In this document: piece after piece, positions 23,620 to 29,659 of the stretch | How positions within the stretch are numbered: the stretch's first letter is position 1 | How the letters are laid out: each line of letters starts with the position of its first letter | Source of the DNA: Rhodobiaceae bacterium | GTDB lineage: Bacteria; Pseudomonadota; Alphaproteobacteria; Rhizobiales; Tepidamorphaceae | Direction of reading: 5' to 3' | Length of the DNA: 35,285 bases | Assembly: GCA_020441995.1 (NCBI GenBank) | Contig: JAGRLC010000024.1 | Span: 1-35,285, forward strand | Translations under genes and position numbers: made by a program | Notes under the pieces: generated by a model | What the model saw: only the letters and a program-made list of their open reading frames with translations | Database searches by the model: none | What the model was told of the DNA's origin: nothing

Positions 23620-24051
23620 CTAGTCCGTGTTCTGCGACCGCATTGCTTGCGCCAGGGCGATGCCGCCCAGCGCAGCCACGATCAGCAATGGAATGGGGCG
23701 AGCGCGAACGAGCGTGGGAACCGAAGCCAGCGCCGCCGTCGCCAGAACCTTCTGGTTCTGCGCCGCTTCCCGTTTCGCCTTTTCACGGCGGTCGATGCGG
23801 TTCATAAGCAGAACGGCGGCCACGAACGCCAAGGCTGTTGCCAGCGCCAGACCTGCAATTAGCCATGCGGCCACGGCGGGCCCGAAATAGGCAGCCGCAT
23901 GAATGCCCAGCGCTACGACGGCCCCTACATAGGCCGTCACCAGCGCCAGAAGCGCAGCCGCGTAAAGCAGCATGTTACGTCTGGCGCGGTGAACCGCCGA
24001 CTTCACGTCCGTCTTCAAAAGTCCTGCCAGGATTGGCAGCAGGGTATGCAT
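23620..24051 (-). CDS. Holin-superfamily-III-like membrane protein
   Basis: A 143-residue membrane protein. An amphipathic start ('LAGLLKTDVKSAVHRARR') is followed by two strong transmembrane helices ('MLLYAAALLALVTAYVGAVVALGI', 'AVAAWLIAGLALATALAFVAAVLLM'), a charged linker ('NRIDRREKAKREAAQNQK') and a further hydrophobic C-terminal segment. The layout fits the phage_holin_3_6/YqjE-like group, non-phage proteins regularly found next to DUF883/YqjD genes. It is 10 bases from the upstream DUF883 gene. A role in membrane association of the DUF883 partner is inferred. Confidence 0.78.
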   Translation of the reverse strand: MHTLLPILAGLLKTDVKSAVHRARRNMLLYAAALLALVTAYVGAVVALGIHAAAYFGPAVAAWLIAGLALATALAFVAAVLLMNRIDRREKAKREAAQNQKVLATAALASVPTLVRARPIPLLIVAALGGIALAQAMRSQNTD

Positions 24052-24061
24052 GAGTTCAGCT

Positions 24062-24403
24062 TCAGCGCTTGGCCAGCAAGGCGAACAGGAAGCCGATGCC
24101 GGCAGCGATGCCGAGTGCCTGGAGCGGCTTCTCGCGAACCTGGCTGCTTACGGTCGCTTCCGCGTCCTTGTAGTGGGTGCGGATTGCCTCAAGCGCCTGC
24201 TCGGAAGCAACCTCCGCCTCGCGTTTGGTTTCGCCGGCTTTCGCCTGCATGCGGTCAACCTGGCCGGTGGCCATGGTGCCGATCGTGCGGGCAAGGGCCT
24301 GAATGTCATCGCGAAGCTGGCCAACCTGTTCTTCGATGGTTTCGCCGTTAACCTTGGAACGGCCGTTCGAGGTTGCTTTCGCAGTCGATGCTGAAGTTGC
24401 CAT
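24062..24403 (-). CDS. DUF883/ElaB-YqjD family membrane-anchored protein
   Basis: A 113-residue protein with a long amphipathic, coiled-coil-like body ('IEEQVGQLRDDIQALARTIG', 'AKAGETKREAEVASEQALEAI') and one C-terminal transmembrane segment ('PLQALGIAAGIGFLFALLAKR'). This is the architecture of YqjD/ElaB, which in E. coli are stationary-phase inner-membrane proteins that bind ribosomes. It is the first gene of a three-gene minus-strand operon and lies behind an exact EcfG promoter at 24439-24463. Ribosome binding has not been shown for this family member and is an analogy. Confidence 0.87.
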   Translation of the reverse strand: MATSASTAKATSNGRSKVNGETIEEQVGQLRDDIQALARTIGTMATGQVDRMQAKAGETKREAEVASEQALEAIRTHYKDAEATVSSQVREKPLQALGIAAGIGFLFALLAKR

Positions 24404-24438
24404 GATGCACCTTCCTTGTTGGTGGGTTCAGGAGAGTC

Positions 24439-24463
24439 AACGCGGCAGCGGGCGTTGCGTTCC
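24439..24463 (-). promoter_or_regulatory. EcfG-type promoter (GGAAC-N16-CGTT) for the DUF883 operon
   Basis: Minus-strand GGAAC (24463-24459) and CGTT (24442-24439) with a 16-base spacer, about 35 bases before the DUF883 start. Confidence 0.82.
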
Positions 24464-24490
24464 ACTTTCGAGGCAGAAATCCTCCGGCCA

Positions 24491-24521
24491 AAAAGAAAGC
24501 GCCGGCACAAGGCCGGCGCTT
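24491..24521 (-). terminator. Intrinsic terminator of the PRC-barrel gene
   Basis: AAGCGCCGGC (24497-24506) pairs with GCCGGCGCTT (24512-24521) around a 5-base loop. On the minus strand a C and then TTTTT follow the stem, about 25 bases after the PRC-barrel stop. It ends just before the EcfG promoter of the next operon. Confidence 0.75.
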
Positions 24522-24545
24522 CCCACTTTTCAGTTCGTGCCTGGA

Positions 24546-25481
24546 TTACTGCACGAGAACCGATTCACGGTTCGTGTCCCACGCCTTCTTCGTGAAGGCG
24601 AGCTGCTCCTTGAGCTGGCTTTCCGTGAAGTCCGTATGCACGGCCAGTTCGCCGTTTTCGTTCTTCATGATGCTCAGCTTGGAGGGCGCGACCGCAACAG
24701 GCTTCTCGCCGAAGCCGAGGAAGCCGCCAACCTCGACGACAAAGGCCTCGACCTTGTCATCCTTGTCGACGATGACATCGCCGATCTCGCCAATGGCTTC
24801 GTCCTTGGCGCCATAAACGGTGGTGCCGATCAGCTCTTCCGCACTCAGACCGCTATCGGCAAAGGTCATGGCTTCAGGACGGTTCGGGTCGGTCTTCTCG
24901 ACATCCTCACGCGTCATCGCCGGCGCTTTCAGCTCAGCGACCTCTTCCTTGACCGTATCGGTCTGACCGGTCATGCCGTTATCCGAGGAAGCCGTGTCCT
25001 GGTCTTTCTTGTAGACCTCGGTTTCGGCCTCGGCCTTGTCCATCGGGGCCTTGTATTCAGGCGCTGCCTCCAGCTGTTCCTTGGAGGCGGCGACCACGAG
25101 CATGGTCTCACCATCGCGGTCCAGCCAGGTGACGTTCTCAAAGTCGATGGCGACGTTCTTCTCGCCGAGGCCGAGGAATCCGCCAACGCCAACAACAATG
25201 GCTTCCGCGGTTCCGTTCTGCGACATGACGATATCGTTCACGTCGCCGACGCTTTCAGCGTTTTCGCCGGTGCCGTTATAGACCGACTTGCCGATAAGAG
25301 CGGTTGCAAGAACCTGTCCCTGCGAAGAGGTGAAGTAACCGTTTTCACCTGCCATGGGCGCGGACGGCGCTTCGGTCGAAAAGACGCTCTTTCCATCGTT
25401 CGGATTGGTGTTGTTCTGTGCGTAGGCACCGGTTGCCATAACGGCGACAAGTGCTGTCGATGCAAGAAGCTTGCGGAACAT
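24546..25481 (-). CDS. Exported protein with two PRC-barrel domains
   Basis: A 311-residue protein with a signal peptide (MFRKLLASTALVAVMATGAYA, cut before QNNTN). Two PRC-barrel-like repeats follow, each built around 'G-VNDIV/GDVIVDKDDKVEA', '(V/E)VGGFLG-GEK-VA' and a closing strand; the first is at about residues 55-140, the second at about 215-295. An acidic linker with Thr/Asp/Glu lies between them. Paired PRC-barrels with a signal peptide are common in Hyphomicrobiales and are thought to be periplasmic; their partner is unknown. ATG 25481 has GGAGA 8 bases upstream; an upstream in-frame start at 25508 would spoil the signal peptide. An EcfG-like promoter (CATT -10) lies at 25562-25586. 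Confidence 0.88.
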   Translation of the reverse strand: MFRKLLASTALVAVMATGAYAQNNTNPNDGKSVFSTEAPSAPMAGENGYFTSSQGQVLATALIGKSVYNGTGENAESVGDVNDIVMSQNGTAEAIVVGVGGFLGLGEKNVAIDFENVTWLDRDGETMLVVAASKEQLEAAPEYKAPMDKAEAETEVYKKDQDTASSDNGMTGQTDTVKEEVAELKAPAMTREDVEKTDPNRPEAMTFADSGLSAEELIGTTVYGAKDEAIGEIGDVIVDKDDKVEAFVVEVGGFLGFGEKPVAVAPSKLSIMKNENGELAVHTDFTESQLKEQLAFTKKAWDTNRESVLVQ

Positions 25482-25561
25482 GGTGGGGGTCTCCTGTCCG
25501 TGTTTCATTATGAATTGATGCTGTCGGAATGAACCGGTCCAGCGTCTGTCTACAACCGGTA

Positions 25562-25586
25562 AATGCGCGGCGATGAGGATCGTTCC
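25562..25586 (-). promoter_or_regulatory. EcfG-like promoter (GGAAC-N16-CATT) for the PRC-barrel gene
   Basis: Minus-strand GGAAC (25586-25582) and CATT (25565-25562) with a 16-base spacer, about 80 bases before the PRC-barrel start. Only the -10 departs from consensus. Confidence 0.5.
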
Positions 25587-25632
25587 TATTCCGCGAAAAT
25601 TTTTGGAAAAACATTTTATTTCAATACGTTAC

Positions 25633-25662
25633 AAAAAAACGGCGCTTCTTTTCGAAGCGCCG
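25633..25662 (-). terminator. Intrinsic terminator of the 25-residue membrane peptide gene
   Basis: CGGCGCTTC (25640-25648) pairs with GAAGCGCCG (25654-25662) around a 5-base loop. On the minus strand it is followed by seven T (25639-25633). It lies about 27 bases past the small gene's stop, which supports that gene being a real transcription unit. Confidence 0.85.
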
Positions 25663-25688
25663 CCTTAACATTCTTCCCGCTGTCTCAA

Positions 25689-25766
25689 TCAAATGATGTC
25701 GGTGAGATAGAGCAGGATTATTACCGGGATCGGAAGGCCCAGCAGCCAAAGCAGAATACCTTTCAT
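25689..25766 (-). CDS. 25-residue single-span membrane peptide
   Basis: A tiny gene encoding MKGILLWLLGLPIPVIILL plus YLTDII, essentially one transmembrane helix with a central Pro-Ile-Pro. GGAGG lies 6 bases before the ATG. Promoter, ribosome binding site, frame and a strong terminator all agree, so I regard it as real. Similar very short peptides with a G-(L/I)PIP(V/I)IILL core occur in Hyphomicrobiales, but their function is not known to me. The EcfG-like promoter at 25869-25894 suggests stress induction; membrane curvature, fluidity or regulation of a transporter are possible roles, all speculative. Confidence 0.75.
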   Translation of the reverse strand: MKGILLWLLGLPIPVIILLYLTDII

Positions 25767-25868
25767 CTCATCCTCCAAACTTCTGGCGCGGCGTGCCCCG
25801 GCATCTGTCATGGGCGCAGGGTTCACGCGGTTTTGAAAATCAGGCCGATCGGCGTTTTGCAGCAAATA

Positions 25869-25894
25869 AATGCGTGAACGGCTCTTTCGGTTCC
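25869..25894 (-). promoter_or_regulatory. EcfG-like promoter (GGAAC-N17-CATT) for the 25-residue peptide
   Basis: Minus-strand GGAAC (25894-25890) and CATT (25872-25869) with a 17-base spacer. It would give a leader of about 95 bases. It lies back to back with the csbD promoter, 14 bases away. Confidence 0.5.
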
Positions 25895-25908
25895 CACGCA
25901 AATTTTCC

Positions 25909-25933
25909 GGAACTTCGCATCGGTAAGCGCGTT
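25909..25933 (+). promoter_or_regulatory. EcfG-type promoter (GGAAC-N16-CGTT) for the CsbD gene
   Basis: GGAAC at 25909-25913 and CGTT at 25930-25933 with a 16-base spacer, about 56 bases before the csbD-like start. Confidence 0.83.
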
Positions 25934-25989
25934 GTGATTGCGAACCCGGAAACGAATTCCGGTATGCGTCAACGGATCAGGAGAACGTC

Positions 25990-26187
25990 ATGAATTGGAA
26001 TCAGATCGAAGGAAATTGGGAACAGTTCAAGGGCAAGGTTCAGGGCCAGTGGGGCCGTCTGACAAATGACGACCTTGACGTTGTCGCGGGTCGCCGCAAG
26101 GAACTCGCCGGCAAGATTCAGGAGCGTTATGGCGAAAGCCAGGAGGCTGCCGACAAGGCCATCGATAGCTGGCTGAACAAGTTCTGA
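25990..26187 (+). CDS. CsbD family stress protein
   Basis: A 65-residue hydrophilic protein with the family opening 'MNWNQIEGNWEQFKGKVQGQWGRLTNDDLDVVAG' and closing 'GESQEAADKAIDSW'. CsbD was named for a sigmaB-controlled Bacillus protein; the family (including E. coli YjbJ) is general-stress-induced and of unknown biochemical function. AGGAGA lies about 7 bases before ATG 25990. An exact EcfG promoter precedes it and a strong terminator follows, so it is a monocistronic member of the general stress regulon. Confidence 0.95.
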   Translation: MNWNQIEGNWEQFKGKVQGQWGRLTNDDLDVVAGRRKELAGKIQERYGESQEAADKAIDSWLNKF

Positions 26188-26213
26188 TCAGCACTGGCAT
26201 TTATGCCCTGCAG

Positions 26214-26244
26214 AAGCCGGTTCCCTCGTGGGACCGGCTTTTTT
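26214..26244 (+). terminator. Intrinsic terminator of the CsbD gene
   Basis: AAGCCGGTTCCC (26214-26225) pairs with GGGACCGGCTT (26230-26240), with one bulged T, around the short loop TCGT. The T-run continues to 26244. Confidence 0.88.
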
Positions 26245-26317
26245 GCGCGATTGATGTTTTGCGTGCTCTCCCGGCATAGTGAGAAAACACAGCCGCAAAC
26301 AAATACACGATTGCGCG

Positions 26318-26347
26318 TGATCCGATGACCGGAGCCAAACGTATTCA
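26318..26347 (+). promoter_or_regulatory. RpoE-type promoter (TGATCC-N18-TATTCA) of rpoE-chrR
   Basis: TGATCC at 26318-26323 and TATTCA at 26342-26347 with an 18-base spacer. It matches the TGATC/TA pattern of the Rhodobacter RpoE regulon, and the two other promoters of the same pattern in this window. The -10 runs into the first in-frame ATG, so the real start of rpoE must lie further on. Confidence 0.7.
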
Positions 26348-26373
26348 TGCCGGACAAAAAACCAGGGACGCAG

Positions 26374-26970
26374 ATGGCGGGAGCGGCAGCAAGCTTGGCG
26401 ATTGACCGGCGCGGCGGGATCAACCTCGCCGCTTACCATCGTGATCTTCTTGCCCGGATGGCTGACGGCCGGGACCGTGATGCGTTCCGCGAAATCTTTG
26501 AATATTACGGTCCGCGCGTGAAATCCTGGCTCGTGAAGTCGGGATCGGATTCCGCGCTGGCCGATGATCTGATGCAGGACGTCATGATGACGGTTTGGCG
26601 CAAGGTTGATCTTTACAACCCTAAATACGGGGCTGCCAGCACGTGGATTTTCACGATCGCGCGCAACGCCCGCATCGACCGGCTCAGGCGCTCCTCTTCG
26701 CAGCCATATCTCGATGTTGAAACCATCGAGCTTGCATCCGACGAGGCCGACGGCGAGGACGAAACCTTCGCCAACCAGCGCGCCGAACTTGTGGCCGAGG
26801 CGCTTGCCGAACTGCCCGATGAGCAGAAGCAGGTGATGGAACTGGCATTCATGGAAGACCTCGCCCAGAGCGAGATCGCCGAGAAGCTTTCCGTTCCGCT
26901 CGGCACCGTGAAATCCCGCATGCGGCTGGCTTATGGAAAATTGAGATCGAAACTGGAGGTGCTGCAATGA
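26374..26970 (+). CDS. rpoE: ECF sigma factor RpoE (ECF11, singlet-oxygen response)
   Basis: An ECF sigma factor of about 198 residues. Region 2 spans about residues 30-95 ('FREIFEYYGPRVKSWLVKSGSDSALADDLMQDVMMTVW', 'ASTWIFTIARNARIDRLRR'). Region 4 spans about 135-190 ('LAELPDEQKQVMELAFMEDLAQSEIAEKLSVPLGTVKSRMRLAYGKL'). The partner ChrR overlaps its stop as ATGA, and the neighbouring photolyase, cyclopropane synthase and DUF1365/DUF2177 genes are the classic singlet-oxygen regulon, so I assign it to ECF11/RpoE. I chose ATG 26374, with AGGGA 5 bases upstream. The ATG at 26347 overlaps the predicted -10 element and would lie before the transcript start. If that promoter call is wrong, the protein is 9 residues longer. 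Confidence 0.9.
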   Translation: MAGAAASLAIDRRGGINLAAYHRDLLARMADGRDRDAFREIFEYYGPRVKSWLVKSGSDSALADDLMQDVMMTVWRKVDLYNPKYGAASTWIFTIARNARIDRLRRSSSQPYLDVETIELASDEADGEDETFANQRAELVAEALAELPDEQKQVMELAFMEDLAQSEIAEKLSVPLGTVKSRMRLAYGKLRSKLEVLQ

Positions 26971-27632
26971 CCATCGCGCATCATCTCGACGACGCAACCG
27001 TGCTCCGCTACGCGGCGGGCGACCTGGACGAGGCCTTTGCGATCGTTGTCAGTTCCCATGTCGCCATGTGCGATCAGTGCCGCAAGGCTGTCCGCGACGC
27101 GGAAACGGCTGGCGGATTGCTGATGGAGGACGTCAGCCCCGCCCCGCTTGGCGAGGGTGCGTTCGAACGCATGATGGAGCGGATTGAAACGGTTGGAGAA
27201 GAGGGTTCCATTCGCGCGAAAGCAAAACCCCCTGCTCCCGCGCAGCCCGGCCTGCCTGCCCCGCTTGCCCGCTATATCGGCTCCTCGCTAGAGGATGTGA
27301 AGTGGCGTACGGTCGCGCCTGGCGTGCGCAAGTGCGACATCTCACTTCCCACGAAGACAGGATCGTCACTGTTCCTGCTTCAAATCAATTCCGGCATGAG
27401 CATTCCCGAGCACGGCCATGGCGGGGATGAAATGACTCTCGTTCTCAAAGGGGCTTACCGCGACGAGTTCGGGCGTTTTGGCGCCGGCGACATAGCCGAT
27501 CTCGACGAGCACATCGAGCATCAGCCGCATGTGGAGCCGGACGGTCCGTGCACCTGTCTTGTGGCGGCACAGACGCCGACAAGGTTCCGCGGGCTTTTGA
27601 TGCGGCTGCTTCAGCCGGTGTTCGGGATCTAG
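26967..27632 (+). CDS. chrR: ChrR-type zinc anti-sigma factor with cupin domain
   Basis: A 221-residue protein. The N-terminal anti-sigma domain has the zinc ligands in the same positions as Rhodobacter ChrR: H6, H31, C35 and C38 ('SSHVAMCDQCR'). After a Pro-rich linker, the C-terminal cupin (about 110-215) carries H149, H151 and E155 ('EHGHGGDE') and H185, the spacing known to bind zinc and needed for the singlet-oxygen response. ChrR holds RpoE inactive in the cytosol and is lost on singlet oxygen or organic peroxide stress. Its ATG overlaps the rpoE stop (ATGA). It ends three bases from the end of the convergent cyclopropane synthase operon. Confidence 0.96.
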   Translation: MTIAHHLDDATVLRYAAGDLDEAFAIVVSSHVAMCDQCRKAVRDAETAGGLLMEDVSPAPLGEGAFERMMERIETVGEEGSIRAKAKPPAPAQPGLPAPLARYIGSSLEDVKWRTVAPGVRKCDISLPTKTGSSLFLLQINSGMSIPEHGHGGDEMTLVLKGAYRDEFGRFGAGDIADLDEHIEHQPHVEPDGPCTCLVAAQTPTRFRGLLMRLLQPVFGI

Positions 27633-27635
27633 TTT

Positions 27636-28868
27636 TCAGGCGCGACGCAACCGGTACAGGCCGACATCGATCACGCCTTCCTCGAAACCCGCTTCGCAAT
27701 AGGTCAGGTAATAGCGCCAAAGCCTGCGGAAACGGTTGTCGAAGCCGAGCTTCTCGATCTTTGGCCATGCCTCCTCGAAGCGCCGGCGCCACTCGCGCAG
27801 GGTTTGCGCGTAGCTCGAACCGAAACTTTCCGCGTGATCGATAACGAGCCCTGCGGCTTCAGCATGAGTGCGGATGGCTTTTTCCGTCGGCAGCATGCCG
27901 CCCGGAAAGATGTAACGCTGAATGAAATCCGTACCATTGCGGTAGGCGTCGTAATGCTCCTCGGCCATGGTGATGGCCTGGATGACAGCGGCCCCTTCCG
28001 GCGCAAGCCGGTCACGCAGCGTGGCGAAATATTCCGGCCAGTATTCTTCCCCCACGGCCTCGATCATCTCGATCGAGACGATGCGGTCGAAGGTGCCTTC
28101 GGTTTCGCGGTAGTCCTCGATGCGGAAAATGCACTTGTCGGGGATTTCGAGGCGCTCGGCCTCGTCCCTGCAATGGACGAGCTGTTCCCGGGATAGCGTA
28201 ATGCCTGTCACATGCGCCCTGCCCTCAATGGCAATCTGGCGCGCCAATGCGCCCCAGCCGCAACCGATCTCGAGAACATTGTGACCCGGTCTGATGTCGA
28301 GCAATTCGATGATGCGGGCGATCTTGTTGCGCTGGGCCTCGTCGAGTGTTTCGTCCTGGTCCTCGTAGAGCGCGCTTGAATAGATCATGCGCGGATCGAG
28401 CCACAGCGCGAAAAACGCGTTGCTCAGGTCGTAATGGGCGGAAATGTTGCGGCGGCTGTTCTTGCGCGAGTTATGCCGGCGCTTGTGAAACAGGCGGTCG
28501 GGCAAGCGCACCTTGAAGAAGGAACGCCCGGCCTCGGCGAAACGGTCCTCGTTGCGCAGGAAGAACCGGAACAGTGCCGTCAGGTCGGAGATCTCGATGT
28601 CGCCGGCCATGTAGCTCTCGGCAAAACCGAGCTTGCCGCGCAGCATCGCCTTGCGCAGCACGGCGTAGTTATTGAGCTTGATGACCGGCGTATTGTGGCT
28701 TTCGGTGTCGCCGAAACTGTATCGCTGGCCTGAAGGCAGCTCCGCGATTGCGCCTCCCTCAGGGGTGAATGCAAGGACCCGCCTCGCCATCCTGTGCAGC
28801 AGGCGTTCGAACAGTCCTGATTTGCGCGTCGCTTCAGTCATGTTTTCTTGTGCCAGCAATTCAATCAT
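27636..28868 (-). CDS. Cyclopropane-fatty-acyl-phospholipid synthase family protein
   Basis: A 410-residue protein of the CFA synthase family. An N-terminal substrate-binding region (about 30-120, 'KAMLRGKLGFAESYMAGDIE') is followed by the 'ISAHYDLSNAFFALWLDPRMIYSSALY' block, SAM motif I 'VLEIGCGWGALARQIA', and 'SIEMIEAVGEEYWPEYF' with the conserved E near the active site. The C-terminal 'RRLWRYYLTYCEAGF' is typical. It uses SAM to modify unsaturated acyl chains in membrane phospholipids. In Rhodobacter the homologous cfaA and its neighbours are RpoE targets, and related enzymes are linked to furan fatty acid formation, so the product may not be a simple cyclopropane. ATG overlaps the DUF1365 stop (ATGA). 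Confidence 0.92.
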   Translation of the reverse strand: MIELLAQENMTEATRKSGLFERLLHRMARRVLAFTPEGGAIAELPSGQRYSFGDTESHNTPVIKLNNYAVLRKAMLRGKLGFAESYMAGDIEISDLTALFRFFLRNEDRFAEAGRSFFKVRLPDRLFHKRRHNSRKNSRRNISAHYDLSNAFFALWLDPRMIYSSALYEDQDETLDEAQRNKIARIIELLDIRPGHNVLEIGCGWGALARQIAIEGRAHVTGITLSREQLVHCRDEAERLEIPDKCIFRIEDYRETEGTFDRIVSIEMIEAVGEEYWPEYFATLRDRLAPEGAAVIQAITMAEEHYDAYRNGTDFIQRYIFPGGMLPTEKAIRTHAEAAGLVIDHAESFGSSYAQTLREWRRRFEEAWPKIEKLGFDNRFRRLWRYYLTYCEAGFEEGVIDVGLYRLRRA

Positions 28869-29659
28869 GACTCGCTCCTCTTTGCAGTGGAAACGTCATC
28901 GAAAGCGATTGCCGGTTCGGGAGGGTTCGGGCGCGGCCTGATGCGCAATCCCTTGAGCCAAAGCCGTGACGCCTCGATGTGAATTCCCGCGATGACCTTG
29001 AGGGTCATCCAGCCGGTGCGTATCAGTTCGGCGAACAGCGCGGAGTCCGAAAACGGCTTGCGCTGTCCACTAAAGTGGGCGGTCATCACCGTTTGACCGG
29101 CATCTTCCAGAACGATCGCCAGTTTCAGACGCTTGCCTATCGGCGACATGCGGAAATGATAGTCGCCACTGACCGTGTTGAACGGGGACACGTAGAAACG
29201 CTTGGCGCATTCCTGTTCGATAATCCCCGTCTCGTTCGGGGTGGCGGAGAGCACATAGGTCATGCGCTCGCCGAAGGTGTTGCTGACCTCGTAGATGACG
29301 AGACGGACCTCATCCGCGTCGTCGAGCCCGGCATAGACGGTGAGCGGATTGAACACGTAGCCGAAGACGCGCGGGTAACACAGCATGACGAAGCGCGACA
29401 CGTCATCGCCCTTGCCCGCGTCTGCCGCCACTTTGCGCAGATAACCGGCTATCGGCGTGCCGTCTCCATGGTCCTTGTCATGCAGCGAAAGCACGTTCGC
29501 CCTGTTGTAGGAAAACAAACGGGAACCGGACGAGGCCTCTTCCAGCCTGTCGACATCGAGCAGCAGCGAAAACACACGGTATCGCAGGGAATGGCGGATG
29601 GGGCGCAGACGATTGTGCACCACGTGACCGGCATACAATGCGTGGCTGATACAGGTCAT
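28865..29659 (-). CDS. DUF1365 family protein
   Basis: A 264-residue protein with DUF1365 hallmarks: 'YAGHVVHNRLRPIRHSLRYRVFSLLLDVDRL' at the N-terminus, 'LCYPRVFGYVFNPLTVYAG' and 'YEVSNTFGERMTYVL' in the middle, and 'RFYVSPFNTVSGDYHFRM' later. The biochemical role is unknown, but the family almost always travels with a flavin oxidoreductase and a CFA-like methyltransferase, pointing to modification of membrane lipids under singlet-oxygen stress. It overlaps both neighbours by four bases (ATGA at each end), so the three genes are translated as a coupled unit. Confidence 0.92.
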   Translation of the reverse strand: MTCISHALYAGHVVHNRLRPIRHSLRYRVFSLLLDVDRLEEASSGSRLFSYNRANVLSLHDKDHGDGTPIAGYLRKVAADAGKGDDVSRFVMLCYPRVFGYVFNPLTVYAGLDDADEVRLVIYEVSNTFGERMTYVLSATPNETGIIEQECAKRFYVSPFNTVSGDYHFRMSPIGKRLKLAIVLEDAGQTVMTAHFSGQRKPFSDSALFAELIRTGWMTLKVIAGIHIEASRLWLKGLRIRPRPNPPEPAIAFDDVSTAKRSES

